Assembly (NCBI GenBank): GCA_029866215.1
Contig: JARWZU010000046.1
Span: 1-35,430 of the forward strand
From: Akkermansiaceae bacterium
GTDB taxonomy: Bacteria > Verrucomicrobiota > Verrucomicrobiia > Verrucomicrobiales > Akkermansiaceae
Reading direction: 5' to 3'
Length of the DNA stretch: 35,430 nt
The notes under the pieces are model-generated. The model was not told the origin of the DNA. It searched no databases and saw only the letters and a program-made list of their open reading frames with translations. Position numbers and translations under genes: made by a program. Below, piece after piece: positions 9,701 through 20,061 of the stretch (position 1 is its first letter; the number at the start of each line of letters is the position of its first letter).

Positions 9701-12390
9701 TCGTCAGTTTGGTACATCGTCAGAATTACAAAGACGACCCTACCAGCGGCTGGAGTCAGTTCCGCGACGGCAGGGTGAATGCGATAACGGGCGTCAGCCG
9801 CAACCAAGGGCTGGATGAATGGGTCTCGCGCAGTGCCCAAGGCAGTTTCTTAAACTGGGCTGCCGGCAATGCCTTGCTGCCTGACAAGGATAATAATCCG
9901 AATCACAGCGGCGTGCAGATCATCGACCGCACCACGGTGCCAGAACTCGATCAACTCGTCAGCGCCGCCAGTGATTTCCAAAACACCATCGACAACGCCA
10001 ATGCTCACCTCAATCCCTTGGGGCTGAGTCCTGGTGCCATCGCGTTTGATATTTCGCCAGCGCAGTTGCAGGCCGGTAATTCGCACTTCGAGCAGATTTA
10101 TGATCGAGCGCTGCGGGCCACGCTCAATGCCAAAGGTGCCTTCAATCAAGCGGCCAAGATGACGCGTTTGCTGCGCAACCAAGAGAACCAGATCAGCGAT
10201 GCCAACACGGCCATCGTCGATCAAGAGGGTGCCTTCGTCGGCCAGCTCATTGATATTTTCGGTACGCCTTATGGCGGGGATATTGGCGTGGGTAAAACCT
10301 ATGCCCAAGATTACGACGGACCCGACATTCAAAACTGGTTTGTCGTCGATCGCCCAACCGATTTGGTGGATACTGGTAGCGCCGTCACGATGTCGATCCA
10401 TGTTCCGACACAGATTGCCAGTTTCACCGGCGACTCCATCGCCGATATCACCAAGGATGGCCGGACTCCTGAGAAGAGTGTGCTGAAAACGGTCACCGTG
10501 CGGCCCAATCAGTTTTTGCAATGGTCATCCGACTGGGGCGGCAGTTCGCTCGGGCAGCGTGCCAGTACGGGACGTCTGCAGCAGGCATTGCTCGATACCT
10601 ATCAAGCGCAGTTGTCTTTCTTGGAGTGCAATCAGAACGTTCAAGTGCTCTACACGCGATTTAAGCGTGAATATCAATTGTACGACGATTTGCTGAAATC
10701 GCACATTGGAATCTACGCCACCCGTGGTGTAGCGATGGCGACCACCAGTGCATTGCTAGCTGCTCAATCCGCGCTGTCTGCGGCCAATGACGCTGTCGAG
10801 GAGGCAGAGATTGCCACCACAGCCACTGCAGAAGCCGTGGCTGAGGCCGTGCCTGACACGGTTGGATTGGCGAACTCAGCTGGAGCTCCCGCCAAAGGGT
10901 CGATTAAGCTTTCTGCTGCGGTCATCGGCAAGGTTTTGAGACTGGGCGGGCTATTGTTTCAGAAATCGGCTGATGCGCTGAATGCCCCGATCAATGCAAC
11001 CACGATGAGCATGGATGCGATCATAGAAGGGATCAGCTTTAGCTATGAAGAAAAACAACAGCTTTATGAATTCGAGCAATTGTATCGCGAGCTGCTCGCA
11101 GCCCGTTTTGAGGCTGCACAGCTCGCCACCGACTTCCAGCGCGCCAACGAGGCCCTTCGCAACGTGCTGGTCGAAGGCCAGAACGTGTTGACCGACCGCG
11201 AAAGTTTCCGTCAGCGCGCAGCGGCATCCATCACCGGCTACCGGACCAAGGATCTGACTTTCCGCACCTTCCGCAACGAGGCACTGGAGCAGTACCGCAC
11301 GCTGTTTGATCTCGCGGGCCGCTACACCTATCTCGCGGCGAAGAGCTACGACTACGAAACCGGCCTGCTCGGCACCACGGCGGGCAAGGCGGTCATCGCT
11401 AACGTCGTCGCTTCACGTGCGCTGGGTGATCTAACGGACAATGTGCCGCAGGCCACTGTCAGCACCCTCGGCGATGCGGGCTTGGCCGGTACGATGGCGC
11501 AATTGAACTCCGACTTCTCGGTTGCTAAGGGCCGACTTGGCATCAACAACCCCGATCCTTACGGCACGCTCTTCAGTCTGCGTGGCGAATTGTTCCGCAT
11601 CCTCAACGACGACACGATCACCAGCGACGACGACGCGTGGAAACAGACGATGCAGCAATACATCGTGCCCAACGTCATGGCGGATCCCGATGTGGCGAAG
11701 TATTGCAATAACCTGAAGAAGCCCGATGGATCGGCGGTTCCAGGCATCGTGCTTCCTTTCAGGAGCACCATTCAACACGGTCAGAATTATTTCGGTTTGC
11801 CACTCGCGGCCAACGACCACGCCTACACGCCTAGCAGCTACGCCACCAAGATCAGCAGTGTCGGAATTGTCGTGAAGGGCTACGTTGGCATGGATCCCTA
11901 CTCCTTTGGCTCGCCGGGTGCTACCAGCACCCCAAGCAACACCACCAATTCGCTCAGCGCAACGCCGTACGTTTATTTGATCCCCTGCGGTAGCGACTGC
12001 ATGCTCGCACCACCGCTCGGCGACACCAACACGCTGCGGACTTGGACGGTGCACGACCAAGCGTTGCCGCTGCCCTACAATCTCGGGGCATCGGCATTCA
12101 ACACCACTCAGTTCTTTGACGCCAATGGTACCCTCAGCGAACAGCCATGGATTCTCCGTAAGCATCAAGCGTTCCGCCCCGTTAGCGATGCTGCATTCTT
12201 CTACAGCTCGATCCCAGCAGAGTTTACCAACACGCGGCTCGTGGGTCGGAGTGTGTGGAATGGCCAGTGGAAAATCGTCATTCCAGCCTACACGCTGCTG
12301 AATGACGAGCAGGAGGGACTCAACCGCTTCGTCGCGAGTGTGAAAGATATCCAACTCTTCCTGCGGACTTATTCGAACTCAGGGAACTGA
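3727..12390 (+). CDS. Giant secreted protein (2887 residues) with glycine-rich GxGY beta-repeat clusters
   Basis: The ATG at 3727 is preferred over the in-frame codon at 3694 because it opens directly into a signal peptide ([19 protein letters not shown], cleavage near AHA-Q). Three clusters of imperfect repeats of about 35 residues, built round [16 protein letters not shown] strands alternating with TATATAVL and SITI strands, lie at about residues 45-118, 976-1121 and 1487-1651. Between them are beta-rich regions without domains I can name. Near 1908-1925 is a short dockerin/EF-hand-like stretch ([11 protein letters not shown]). From about 2298 to 2510 the protein becomes helical, with Ala-rich and Glu-rich segments suggesting coiled coil, before a final beta-like domain. 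I see no sorting motif (LPXTG or PEP-CTERM) and no C-terminal membrane helix. Adhesion, matrix or toxin-like roles are possible but none is shown. It follows the S74 gene on the same strand. Confidence 0.85.
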   Translation: MNSRFFILVATLCGFLLGPLAHAQYEIRGGATNLLDSRRAGASAAVTSGAVSAITVRGGGAGYTSAPTVTVGPPPSGTTATATAVLTGGVVTSITINTGGSGYSAVPPTITIAPPALATGTAATTPQYAGQANTSSTAGPISTSGITAGRYPRASDKTVVAAPVVTMVLARASMGHSFASGVPRYMMGEEIQRPAVTWSGALTANTYWRAQPVQPGETFSSAYVTNLNGASQPLSPMGTVNVTSSSTTSATVTVASVPSGLASGAMLMGQRVNVVDGLTVTLAGTADSTISASTAKTFTPVSSYYFSPHANKVFATQPGRVTITWVSAVPDTSASGESVATYKFRTEVFSVSSASQRTPRTIYWTQKSFSSPLVQIPTGRIVTVNPVYNIYVPSHVADEFTPVGYTPPTDASSQPSSEKRTLWFDKASGQAALKAYNTEGRIFVEYLGNLQQGSSGVHEFLGADIVDVKMVAESTTIETPLGQQLRPRQEAAQDGDDQLIPSVVFNSNDASKPLYGTSALANGALVYHAERENNNPDKIVVYWLEEKDASIYFLTAPNAPDLAIRWPKYLRKYTQVWPSAIADYETVTVTDSGSGVSTGPVFEAAHLPEVVFQDDPAESETSLDILTQHLLVDFSSSADKTNRTLLKFAGAGAPWYVPLYIQSENKLGSAAVADPDGAGPLNGVAAVSTINDLNADGVADLLATVNVGQRLTPPSSAYSVAGYITSGSNYYPAGYINPFTNGVKAAEAGAIIPVNALPGQNQLTVWWFKQVVAPNSQFASFYLPSVVGRYTVVYPTSPAPPEIVIASGMGTGDLGPSQQLGSLYVQNDSTQIGFNPNEEHALMVAGRAYALRDDLNNATTTSSPFVLLAYTNPTDLRPSIDAYKVVRSNFTYPLTYNAIAGTKAQPPMPLAALPPALDSSGNVLNYEITGTADNATGANAPTAYNSFTFRDRQGYDWTYRGAHAKTSAAATTVIDGGGGVSSITVSVKGAGYTTAPVVSVAPPNSGTTATATATLGGLSAASFTITSGTKTYSVAPTVAITGGGGSGATATAVLSNGLVTGINLTAAGTGYTTTPTIAFSGGTQLVAGTAPTGLGNTTGFAVTSIAVTNAGTGYSTAPLVSIAPPVSFGMRYYYNSRDGFYLPSLSLAQQPTAGTIMPFIADTGSGVPVTLTYAPKWPDDATLPIAQQKIVPVLEKAETLTLAKASAIAGALPQVRGATSAQVYYQQSIANTGSDKNSVTLHDATRAKTFLLGNSGELQSLPSTVLTSDYAGKTYFQKLPPHLQQRFYFDGNNGSKGALTFKGEFVDEIAGEDYLNLNVLGTADLAELKNLCPATDTGNKSKWDAAIDGLSTQIETFSENSAVPGTYIVDSAKDHRKINKDSLADITDPDTAVDSYALSATGKGTGYVTLVFENGEAFTDSGTPIAMQIIKVDPALHTGDLKVLLSSNPLDEQVTLRHSGDYAGHPELYEFQWRYGFPTNGSNPPLNGTAATATATLGLSAASFTLTPGNKTYTVAPTITITGGGATTAATATAVLSGGASGTVSSILITSSGLGYSSAPTLTFSGGTGTGTTAPTAVGNATRFSISAINVNNAGFGYGSVAPTVTFAAPTSGSTATATASLSSGTVTGFTITQAGNGYSSVPAVTIAAPTNTIDIAADTNYWIKPNGTLANSILVGGSPTATISNPAVLMGDTYFTMAYRKIGDTTWSNWMPPKLVEGWIKRVLAKITPFNQRMTDLYNNEINTDVSLLTQAGKRWEGDIALNLDNINDVGLIEIYETVLNRGKNFTIGSNIDFTSSNSALILAAGYLNDLYTILGNEAYADAANPTISIDDQTTVTEVNTSRFSFEGQVTSSLEEELALLKGRDDRVNPGVVTAPAYNRLWWNYTRGINSGEVLYSTNYNIKEKVGSNTADGVVDAADAQRMFPQGHGDAYGHYLTALKGYYKLLEHPYFTWTTASEDVSMLGQSIQIDYKDERKFAAAAANVAMSAKQIVSLVHRQNYKDDPTSGWSQFRDGRVNAITGVSRNQGLDEWVSRSAQGSFLNWAAGNALLPDKDNNPNHSGVQIIDRTTVPELDQLVSAASDFQNTIDNANAHLNPLGLSPGAIAFDISPAQLQAGNSHFEQIYDRALRATLNAKGAFNQAAKMTRLLRNQENQISDANTAIVDQEGAFVGQLIDIFGTPYGGDIGVGKTYAQDYDGPDIQNWFVVDRPTDLVDTGSAVTMSIHVPTQIASFTGDSIADITKDGRTPEKSVLKTVTVRPNQFLQWSSDWGGSSLGQRASTGRLQQALLDTYQAQLSFLECNQNVQVLYTRFKREYQLYDDLLKSHIGIYATRGVAMATTSALLAAQSALSAANDAVEEAEIATTATAEAVAEAVPDTVGLANSAGAPAKGSIKLSAAVIGKVLRLGGLLFQKSADALNAPINATTMSMDAIIEGISFSYEEKQQLYEFEQLYRELLAARFEAAQLATDFQRANEALRNVLVEGQNVLTDRESFRQRAAASITGYRTKDLTFRTFRNEALEQYRTLFDLAGRYTYLAAKSYDYETGLLGTTAGKAVIANVVASRALGDLTDNVPQATVSTLGDAGLAGTMAQLNSDFSVAKGRLGINNPDPYGTLFSLRGELFRILNDDTITSDDDAWKQTMQQYIVPNVMADPDVAKYCNNLKKPDGSAVPGIVLPFRSTIQHGQNYFGLPLAANDHAYTPSSYATKISSVGIVVKGYVGMDPYSFGSPGATSTPSNTTNSLSATPYVYLIPCGSDCMLAPPLGDTNTLRTWTVHDQALPLPYNLGASAFNTTQFFDANGTLSEQPWILRKHQAFRPVSDAAFFYSSIPAEFTNTRLVGRSVWNGQWKIVIPAYTLLNDEQEGLNRFVASVKDIQLFLRTYSNSGN

Positions 12391-12413
12391 GACTGGAAGT
12401 GCTTTTGGTAATG

Positions 12414-12441
12414 GGTTAGAATTGTAAGTTATATTCTAACC
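12414..12441. terminator. Inverted repeat in convergent junction, possible bidirectional terminator
   Basis: Perfect 9-bp arms ggttagaat and attctaacc are separated by 10 bp, between the 3' ends of the giant gene (+) and the P-type ATPase gene (-). The right arm lies within the last codons of the ATPase gene. No T tract follows on either strand, so intrinsic termination is only possible, not clear. Confidence 0.4.
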
Positions 12442-14804
12442 ATGGGGCTATCTGCCCGGCCGATCAGGAGGAGCCGGAGGCCGTTGAGGCAGACTAGGAC
12501 CGTGCTGCCTTCGTGTCCGACCACGCCTAACGGAAGTGCAAGCGAGAAGCCAAGGGCTGCGGCAATGAGGACGAGGATGACGGCGCTAGCAAATACCAGG
12601 TTCTGGGTGAGGACGCGTTTGGCACGTCTCGCATGACCTAAAAGAAGGGCAATGTTTTCTAACCGGTCGCCCATTAGGACGATGTCGGCGGTTTCCATGG
12701 CAACATCGGTTCCGACGGCACCCATGGCCACGCCGATGTCCGAAATGGCGAGTGCGGGTGCGTCGTTCACGCCATCGCCAATCATCATCACGGTTCCTTC
12801 CTTTTTCAGTTCGCGGATGACTTTCAGTTTATCTTCGGGCAGTAGCTCGGCGAAGACTTCATCCACCTTGGCCTCCTGCGCGATCGCTTCGGCGACGATC
12901 CGTTGGTCGCCCGTGAGCATGACCACTTTTTTGACTCCGAGGCGGTGGAGGTCGGCGGTGAGTTGGCGCGCGGCGGGACGGATCGTGTCGGCCATGACCA
13001 AGACCGCTAGGGCGGTGATTCGGTCGCCCTCGCGCTGGCCTAGCCAAACGCAGGTTTTTCCCTTCGCTTGCAGCGCCAGCGATTGAGCGGCGAGCGGTTC
13101 GATTCCGTTGGCTTTGAGTTCGAGAAACAAGCGCTCGCTGCCGATGAGGTAGCGAACGGCTTCTACGGTTGCTTCGGCACCTTTTCCTGCGGTGGATTGA
13201 AAATCCGCTGCTTCCGGTGGGATGATCCCGAGGTCGCTTGCACTCTTGACGATGGCGTGGGCCAGCGGGTGCTCCGACTTCGCCTCAAGCGAGGCGGCGG
13301 CACGCAGGAGTGCAGTGGCGGGCGCAGGTAGAGGCACGCCAATCTCGTGAACGCCTTGCGAGGTGATGATTTCGGTTAGAGAAGGTTTGCCAACGGTGAG
13401 GGTGCCGGTCTTGTCGATCGCCACAATGTCGATCTTTGCGGCGGTTTCAAGATGGGAGCCACCTTTGATAAGAATGCCGCGCCGTGCTGCGCCACCGATC
13501 GCCGAGAGCACCGTCGCCGGCGTACTGATCACCAAGGCACAAGGCGAAGCCACGACCATAATGGTCATCGCGCGGTAGAAAGCGTGAGCGGGATCGACAC
13601 CTGCTAGAAATGGAATCAAAAACACGAGAAAGGTGAAACCGATGACTCCCATCGCATAGTATTGTTCTGCTTTCTCGAGGAACCGCTGAGTGTTCGATTT
13701 CTCCGCTTGGGCTTCGGCGACGAGTTTGACCATTTTCGCGAGTGCGGAGTCTTCCGAGCGCTTCGTCACCGTGAGCTCGATGCCGCCGCTTTGATTCAGA
13801 GTTCCGGCGAAGAGCTGGCTGCCGAGTGCTTTCGCAACAGGCATGGATTCACCCGTTAGAGAAGATTCATCCACATTGGTACGACCTTCGGAAATCGTGC
13901 CGTCCACTGGGATTTGTTCGCCGGGCCTGACGATGACAATCTCTCCGATTTCTAACTGATCGACCGGCACCTTGACCGTGCCCCCGAGTCGTTTGACCAG
14001 CGCTTCACTCGGACGGAGCGTGAGGAGGGACTCGATCGCGCGCTGGGTCCGCTCCATCGCATGGCGTTGCAGCACGTTGGAAAAGCTGAAGAGAAACAGT
14101 AGGAGTGCTCCCTCGAAGGGCGCGCCGATGATCGCTGCGCCGATGGCTGCGAGAACCATTAAGACATCGACGTCTAACACTCGTTCGCGCAGAGAAGCCA
14201 CGGCCGAACGGACGCCCTTTTGTCCGGCAAAAAGGTAGGCCGCACCATAGAGTGCGTGGGTGGCGATACTGATGCCGGAGGTCTTTTCGACGATTTCGGC
14301 GGATACCAAAAATGCGAGGCCGAGCGCGCAGGAAATCTCCTCGTTGAGTTCGCCGGCGAAGATTTTTTGACGCAACGAGCGGCGGTCGGAGCCGCGTGGT
14401 TCAAGCGGTTTGATGTTGGCGCCCGAGGCTTGTAGGTCTTGGTCGATTCGGTGCTCTGGCTCGACAGCCGAGTCGAAGGTCACCGATAGCACGCGCCCGA
14501 GGTAGGTCGCCGTGGCGCGGCGGACGCCTGGGATCTTGGAGAGTTTTTTCTCAAGCTTTTGCGCGCATGCCTCGCAGGCATTTCCCTCAAGCCGGTAGAT
14601 TCGCTTTTGCAATGCGCTCTCGACTTGGCGGATGTGTTCTTTGATGAGTTCGCGGACCTCGTGGTCGCTGAGCACCGCCGGATCGAAATCGACGTCAAGC
14701 ACGGGTAGGACTGGATCCTTGGCGACTCGGAGCACGCCGCTGTGGGCTTGCAGTTCGTGATCGGGCAATTTCTCAGTAGGCGGCTTGGGATCGGGAGCAG
14801 TCAT
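12429..14804 (-). CDS. Heavy-metal translocating P1B-type ATPase (P1B-4-like)
   Basis: This 791-residue inner-membrane pump exports divalent metal using ATP. An N-terminal heavy-metal-binding domain has Cys77-x-x-Cys80 (NACEACAQ). Then come transmembrane helices, the actuator loop (SLTGES, 315-320), the phosphorylation site DKTGT (Asp464), the P1B-specific His-Pro (512-513) and the hinge GDGVND (676-681). The membrane metal-site motif is SPC (420-422) rather than CPC, and the last helices contain HEGST (764-768). In the established P1B scheme, SPC plus HEG(G/S)T marks the P1B-4 group, linked to Co, Zn, Cd or Fe(II). An N-terminal CxxC domain is less usual there. The ATG at 14804 is chosen because the open frame further upstream runs into the neighbouring mrp gene and looks noncoding. 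It follows mrp at 127 bp on the same strand. Confidence 0.93.
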   Translation of the reverse strand: MTAPDPKPPTEKLPDHELQAHSGVLRVAKDPVLPVLDVDFDPAVLSDHEVRELIKEHIRQVESALQKRIYRLEGNACEACAQKLEKKLSKIPGVRRATATYLGRVLSVTFDSAVEPEHRIDQDLQASGANIKPLEPRGSDRRSLRQKIFAGELNEEISCALGLAFLVSAEIVEKTSGISIATHALYGAAYLFAGQKGVRSAVASLRERVLDVDVLMVLAAIGAAIIGAPFEGALLLFLFSFSNVLQRHAMERTQRAIESLLTLRPSEALVKRLGGTVKVPVDQLEIGEIVIVRPGEQIPVDGTISEGRTNVDESSLTGESMPVAKALGSQLFAGTLNQSGGIELTVTKRSEDSALAKMVKLVAEAQAEKSNTQRFLEKAEQYYAMGVIGFTFLVFLIPFLAGVDPAHAFYRAMTIMVVASPCALVISTPATVLSAIGGAARRGILIKGGSHLETAAKIDIVAIDKTGTLTVGKPSLTEIITSQGVHEIGVPLPAPATALLRAAASLEAKSEHPLAHAIVKSASDLGIIPPEAADFQSTAGKGAEATVEAVRYLIGSERLFLELKANGIEPLAAQSLALQAKGKTCVWLGQREGDRITALAVLVMADTIRPAARQLTADLHRLGVKKVVMLTGDQRIVAEAIAQEAKVDEVFAELLPEDKLKVIRELKKEGTVMMIGDGVNDAPALAISDIGVAMGAVGTDVAMETADIVLMGDRLENIALLLGHARRAKRVLTQNLVFASAVILVLIAAALGFSLALPLGVVGHEGSTVLVCLNGLRLLLIGRADSPMVRI

Positions 14805-14931
14805 GGCAAAAGGAATTCGTGAAAACGAATCAGTGAATTCATGCCACAAAGCCCGACCCAGTGGAAGACGATTCGACGTGCGCACCACCGAGGATCTTGG
14901 CGCGCAGAGTGATCTCGAAGGATTTGATCGG

Positions 14932-15981
14932 TTAGACCACGGGAAGTTTCGCCCGGATCTTCGCGGCAAGCGCATGAAATGCGTCGGAGACGATATTTTG
15001 CCCGCTTGGAAGTAAGGCAACGGGTGATCCTGAGTCGCCACCTTCACGGGTCGGGAGGTCGATTGGGATTTGTCCTAACAGAGGAACATTGAGGTGTTCC
15101 GCCTCACGCACGCCGCCGTCCTTACCGAATAAATAATATTTCTTGCCTGCATCACACTCGAACCATGCCATATTTTCGATGAGCCCTAGGATTGGTACGT
15201 TCACCTTTGCAAACATCGAGACCGCCTTGCGGGCATCGATGAGTGCGACTTCCTGAGGCGTCGTGACGATCAATGCTCCATCCACGGACACCGTTTGGAC
15301 GATGGTGAGTTGGATGTCGCCCGTGCCGGGTGGAAGATCGAGAACGAGATAGTCGAGATCCTCCCATGCCACCTGACGAAGAAATTGTTGGGTGTAGCGG
15401 GTGGCCATTGGGCCTCGTACGATCACGGGTGAGCGATCTTCTAATAGAAATCCCATCGACATCAATTTCAGTCCGTGGGCTTCGAGCGGGATGATCTCGT
15501 CGTGCTCATTGGCCATCGGACGCTCGTTGGCGCCGAACATCTGAGCGACGGAGGGTCCGTAGAGGTCGCAATCGCAGAGGCCGACTTTGGCGCCGGTGGC
15601 TGAGAGTGCCACCGCGAGGTTTGCCGCGATGGTGGATTTCCCGACGCCGCCCTTGCCGGAGGCCACTGCGATGATGCGCTTCACGCCTGGGATCGAGGAT
15701 TTCCCAACCGTGCTGCCGTGACCACCCGCGGCGGCGGGCGCGTCCTTCACATCGATTTCGATTTTCACCGAGCCGATGTCGGGTAGGGGATCGAGGATCG
15801 CGTGGCAGTCTTGGAAGATTTGCTCGGGCACCTTGGGGTCGCGGGTGGCGAGTTCAATGCGGACCTTCACGAGTCCCGGTTCGCAGGTGACCTCTTTGAC
15901 GAGGCCGAACGAGATGATGTCCCTTGAGAAACCAGGGTAACGGACTTGGCGGAGAGCTTCGCGGATAAATTCAGGAGTCAT
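14932..15981 (-). CDS. mrp: Mrp/NBP35-family Fe-S cluster carrier ATPase
   Basis: This 349-residue cytoplasmic protein has an N-terminal MIP18/DUF59 domain (about 1-80), a linker, and a ParA/MinD-like P-loop domain with the deviant Walker A GKGGVGKS (109-116). DCDLYGPSVAQMFG and DLPPGTGD are further family motifs. Family members bind a bridging Fe-S cluster through a C-terminal CxxC and pass it to apoproteins. Here that position reads MAWFECDAGKKYYLFGKDGG, with one Cys and no CxxC, a variant also known in Bacteroidetes Mrp proteins. How it holds a cluster is therefore unclear. The start at 15981 gives the usual N-terminus (MTPEFIREALRQV); an in-frame extension to 16125 overlaps the neighbouring hydrolase gene and is rejected. 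Confidence 0.93.
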   Translation of the reverse strand: MTPEFIREALRQVRYPGFSRDIISFGLVKEVTCEPGLVKVRIELATRDPKVPEQIFQDCHAILDPLPDIGSVKIEIDVKDAPAAAGGHGSTVGKSSIPGVKRIIAVASGKGGVGKSTIAANLAVALSATGAKVGLCDCDLYGPSVAQMFGANERPMANEHDEIIPLEAHGLKLMSMGFLLEDRSPVIVRGPMATRYTQQFLRQVAWEDLDYLVLDLPPGTGDIQLTIVQTVSVDGALIVTTPQEVALIDARKAVSMFAKVNVPILGLIENMAWFECDAGKKYYLFGKDGGVREAEHLNVPLLGQIPIDLPTREGGDSGSPVALLPSGQNIVSDAFHALAAKIRAKLPVV

Positions 15982-16054
15982 GGACGTCGGGATTCTCGCC
16001 GAATCTCTCGCTGGTGCAAGCGCTAGTCGGAATTCTTCTGGAGTGTTTCTGGAT

Positions 16055-17080
16055 TTAAAAATCCCACCGCCAAGACGCGGGAATCCATTGGTAGCCCTTG
16101 CGGCCATTTGGGGCGATGATCCCAAGGCCGGGCCAGGGGAGGTGGAATCCGAAGGTGCGTTCGTGGGTGAGCGCGAGCTCGGCGAAGACCTTCTTGCGGG
16201 CGGCGATGGCGGACGCTGGGTCGTGGTCGAAGTCGATGAACCAATTCGGGTCTTCGAGCATCAATACGTGATGGTGGGCAAGGTCAGAGATGTGGAGGAG
16301 CGATTGGCCGTGCGATTGAATGCGGAAAATCGCATGCCCGTCGGTGTGGCCAGAAGCGGCGATCAGGGTAATAGCGCCATCGAGGATTTGATCTCCGTCC
16401 TCATGGATCACGAGATTCGGCTGCAGCGTGTCGAATGCATTGCGGACGTTTTGAATCATCTGCTGGATGTCATCGGTGCGGTGCGACTTTGAAAAATCAG
16501 GGGTTGGACTGCGCCAGAAGTCGACCTCGCGCTTGAGGACGTGAATGGCCGCGTTGGGAAATAAGATTTTGCCGTCGCTCGCGAGACCTCCGATGTGGTC
16601 GCCATGCGAGTGGCTCAGCATCGCGTGGGTCACGTCACGAACTTGAATCCCAATTGAATCAAGAGCACTCGCGAGCCATCCCCATGTCGGGTTCGGATTT
16701 GGGCCAAAGCCGGCATCGACGAGGATCACCTCCTTGTCTTTCCGAAGGACGAGGATGTTGATGTAGAGCGTCGTGTCGTCTGGGCGTTCGCCACGAGCGA
16801 CGAGGGTCTTGGTCATTTCTGCGCGGTCGGCGGGCGGCCACATTTTTTTCGAAACGCCTTGTTTGAAAGTGCCGTAGCCGTCGCTGATCGACCATGCCTC
16901 GAACTTGCCGATCGAGAACTCATAGATGTAGGGATTGGAGATGGTTTTCTTTGGGAGTGGGGCGCGCATTTCGGCGGAGGCGCCCGAAGCAAGCGAGCCA
17001 GATGCACCTACGGTCGCGAAGGCGGCACTGAGGCTGCCAAGGAATTTGCGCCGGGAGTTTTCGGGAGACGGGGTGGCCAT
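16055..17080 (-). CDS. Tat-exported metallo-beta-lactamase-fold hydrolase
   Basis: This 341-residue protein starts with a twin-arginine signal (SRRKFLG at 9-15, then an Ala/Ser/Gly-rich hydrophobic stretch ending near ASA-E), so it is probably exported folded to the periplasm. The metal-binding motif HSHGDH is at 157-162, preceded by a beta strand ending VDAGFG (121-126). Later His and Asp ligands fit GHTDGH and the SDLAHHH segment. Overall it resembles the methyl parathion hydrolase/lactonase branch of the MBL superfamily, in which many members have a Tat signal. The natural substrate cannot be read from the sequence; lactones or phosphotriesters are possibilities. It ends 73 bp before mrp on the same strand and is divergent from trxB. 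Confidence 0.88.
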   Translation of the reverse strand: MATPSPENSRRKFLGSLSAAFATVGASGSLASGASAEMRAPLPKKTISNPYIYEFSIGKFEAWSISDGYGTFKQGVSKKMWPPADRAEMTKTLVARGERPDDTTLYINILVLRKDKEVILVDAGFGPNPNPTWGWLASALDSIGIQVRDVTHAMLSHSHGDHIGGLASDGKILFPNAAIHVLKREVDFWRSPTPDFSKSHRTDDIQQMIQNVRNAFDTLQPNLVIHEDGDQILDGAITLIAASGHTDGHAIFRIQSHGQSLLHISDLAHHHVLMLEDPNWFIDFDHDPASAIAARKKVFAELALTHERTFGFHLPWPGLGIIAPNGRKGYQWIPASWRWDF

Positions 17081-17429
17081 GGGTTATGAAATTACGGTGT
17101 TTTCATTAGGTCCAACGAGGCGTTCAAAAATGGTTGAGAGCATTTCAAAGCGAGAAAGTGCGACGGAGACGTGGTTCACGAGGCGTGGTGGGTTTGGGCG
17201 AAATCATCGGGCAGTCGATTCGACGAAATGCATCGGCTGGCTTTATGTTCAGACTTTCCGTGCGATTCAGCGCTTGGGCAAGGCCATAGTCAGGACGTTG
17301 GGAATTCGAGTGGGCCCTCGCTCGGTGTGGATCGGCTAGAGGCCGCTGATGGTGGGTTTTTCAAGCTCGTGATTGACTCGGTTGGCGATTCGGCGGACCA
17401 TGCTTGCCACTTTTCGTTCGTTATAATTT
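17081..17429. other. 349-bp divergent intergenic region (no gene seen)
   Basis: This region separates the start of the MBL hydrolase gene (-) from trxB (+) and must hold both promoters. A TTGACT at 17373-17378 could be a -35 box, but no good -10 lies 16-18 bp downstream. A perfect TATAAT at 17422-17427 is only 2 bp from the trxB ATG, so it cannot drive that start in the normal way. No hairpin or small gene is supported. Confidence 0.4.
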
Positions 17430-18356
17430 ATGGAAAACGTCATCATCATCGGTACCGGTTGCGCAGGATACACTGCGGCCATTTACACGGCGCGCGCCAA
17501 TTTGACGCCGCTACTCCTTTCCGGCACGCAGCCTGGCGGACAACTCACCACCACGACCGAGGTCGAGAATTTCCCGGGCCACCCCGACGGGATCATGGGG
17601 CCTGAGTTGATGATGAAAATGCAGGCGCAGGCGGAGAAATTCGGTGCTCGGATCGGCTGGGCAAGCGTAGAATCCGTGGTGCGGCGCGACGATGGGACTT
17701 TCCTTCTCACGGCGGGCTCGGAATCGTTCGAGGCCAAGACGTTGATCGTAGCGACGGGTGCAGCACCGCGGCACTTGGGAATTCCCGGTGAGCAGAAGCT
17801 CATCGGCCACGGACTGACGTCCTGCGCGACCTGCGATGGTGCTTTTTACCGAGACGTGCCGGTCTGCGTGATCGGTGGGGGCGACAGCGCATGTGAAGAG
17901 GCAAGCTTCTTGACCCGATTTGCCAGCAAGGTCTATCTGATCCACCGCCGCGACGAGTTGCGGGCCTCGAAGATCATGGCAGATCGTGCCTTAGCAAATC
18001 CCAAGATCGTTCCGATCTGGAATTCGACCGTGAGCGAGTACCTTACCGATGAAAAAGGCGAGATGCGCGCGGTGACCTTGAAAAATCTAATTGATGGCCA
18101 AGAAAGCGAACTCGAGGTGGCCTGTGTCTTCGTGGCGATCGGCCACGTGCCGAATAGCGGATTTCTGGGTGACTTGGTCGACAAGGATGAAAATGGTTAC
18201 ATCCTACAAAATCCCGGTCGTACCTCGACGAAGACCTCGGGGCTTTTCGCTGCGGGGGATGTGGCAGACCACTATTACCGCCAAGCGATCACTGCGGCCG
18301 GCCAAGGTTGCGCAGCTGCACTCGAAGCAGAACGCTTCTTGAGCGACCACGAGTGA
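17430..18356 (+). CDS. trxB: Thioredoxin reductase
   Basis: This 308-residue flavoenzyme passes electrons from NADPH through FAD and a redox-active disulphide to thioredoxin. The N-terminal FAD fold begins GTGCAG (8-13), where the usual GxGPAG has Cys for Pro. The active site is Cys132-Ala-Thr-Cys135 (CATCDGAFY). The NADPH fold is marked by [10 protein letters not shown] and HRRDELRAS; the arginines fit binding of the NADPH 2'-phosphate. The second FAD motif near the C terminus is [24 protein letters not shown]. Length and motif order are standard for bacterial low-molecular-weight enzymes. No thioredoxin gene lies beside it. The ATG at 17430 follows an AT-rich stretch and has no Shine-Dalgarno sequence. 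Confidence 0.97.
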   Translation: MENVIIIGTGCAGYTAAIYTARANLTPLLLSGTQPGGQLTTTTEVENFPGHPDGIMGPELMMKMQAQAEKFGARIGWASVESVVRRDDGTFLLTAGSESFEAKTLIVATGAAPRHLGIPGEQKLIGHGLTSCATCDGAFYRDVPVCVIGGGDSACEEASFLTRFASKVYLIHRRDELRASKIMADRALANPKIVPIWNSTVSEYLTDEKGEMRAVTLKNLIDGQESELEVACVFVAIGHVPNSGFLGDLVDKDENGYILQNPGRTSTKTSGLFAAGDVADHYYRQAITAAGQGCAAALEAERFLSDHE

Positions 18357-18373
18357 TGCCACCTTCCGGCCGA

Positions 18374-18400
18374 CGTTGATTTCTTGCTAGAAAATCAACG
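18374..18400. terminator. Perfect 9-bp inverted repeat between convergent trxB and leuB
   Basis: Arms cgttgattt (18374-18382) and aaatcaacg (18392-18400) enclose a 9-nt loop. It sits midway in the 80-bp gap between two converging genes, the expected place for a bidirectional terminator. No long T run follows on either strand. Confidence 0.5.
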
Positions 18401-18436
18401 ATCAGCACGGTTGTGGCTTGATCTACTCGATTCTTG

Positions 18437-19603
<1,167 letters not shown>

Positions 19604-19714
19604 TTACTCATGGGCGAGGATTTCTAGCCCGCCCGATGCCCTCCGATTTTCTGTGCCGCCTAGCCACAACCTTGGCTTGCGAACTGGCGGGGACGGGCTC
19701 ATGGTTACTCTATC

Positions 19715-20011
19715 ATGCAACCTGTGACCGATCGCTTGAAGCATTTCCTACAGTACGTCGCCATCAATCTCATCGATGAGCCGGCTCAGGCCCAACTGAA
19801 GGTCGCCGAGCTTGGTCCCAAGCGGCTGCGCTTCAAGTTGGTGCTTTCCAAGCAGGATGTGGCGATGCTCATCGGTAGGAATGGCTTCACGGCATCGGCC
19901 ATCCGCGGCATTTTGAAATCGGCCGCCGACCGAGAAGGGGTGCAGGTCTCGTTGCAGATCCACTCGCACGAAGAGGAAGCCGAGTTGCTCGCGCGCGGCG
20001 AGGGGCAATAA
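19715..20011 (+). CDS. khpA: KH-domain RNA-binding protein, KhpA-like
   Basis: This small cytoplasmic protein (98 residues) carries one type II KH domain. The RNA-binding loop is GRNG (54-57), in MLIGRNGFTASAIRGIL, matching the GKxG loop of KhpA with Arg for Lys. KhpA proteins pair with KhpB/Jag in other bacteria and affect cell size, division and RNA stability; that role is by analogy. The protein has a somewhat longer acidic C-terminal tail (HEEEAELLARGEGQ) than the usual 75-80 residues. The common neighbours rpsP and rimM are absent. It is divergent from leuB and convergent with the ABC ATPase gene. Confidence 0.85.
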   Translation: MQPVTDRLKHFLQYVAINLIDEPAQAQLKVAELGPKRLRFKLVLSKQDVAMLIGRNGFTASAIRGILKSAADREGVQVSLQIHSHEEEAELLARGEGQ

Positions 20012-20061
20012 GGGGGATTTCTCTTTGGGAAATCCAAATCAAATTTTGTTAGAAGCGTCGC

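Noticed and set aside
863-12390. Prophage tail-fibre region
   Set aside because: The S74 domain is phage-like, but there are no capsid, portal, terminase, integrase or lysis genes, and the proteins carry signal peptides.
17422-17427. Perfect TATAAT as trxB promoter
   Set aside because: It ends 2 bp before the trxB ATG, so transcription would start inside the coding sequence; probably just an AT-rich start region.
17171-17605. 144-codon plus frame overlapping the trxB start
   Set aside because: Runs out of frame into trxB and is rich in His and Arg without any domain.
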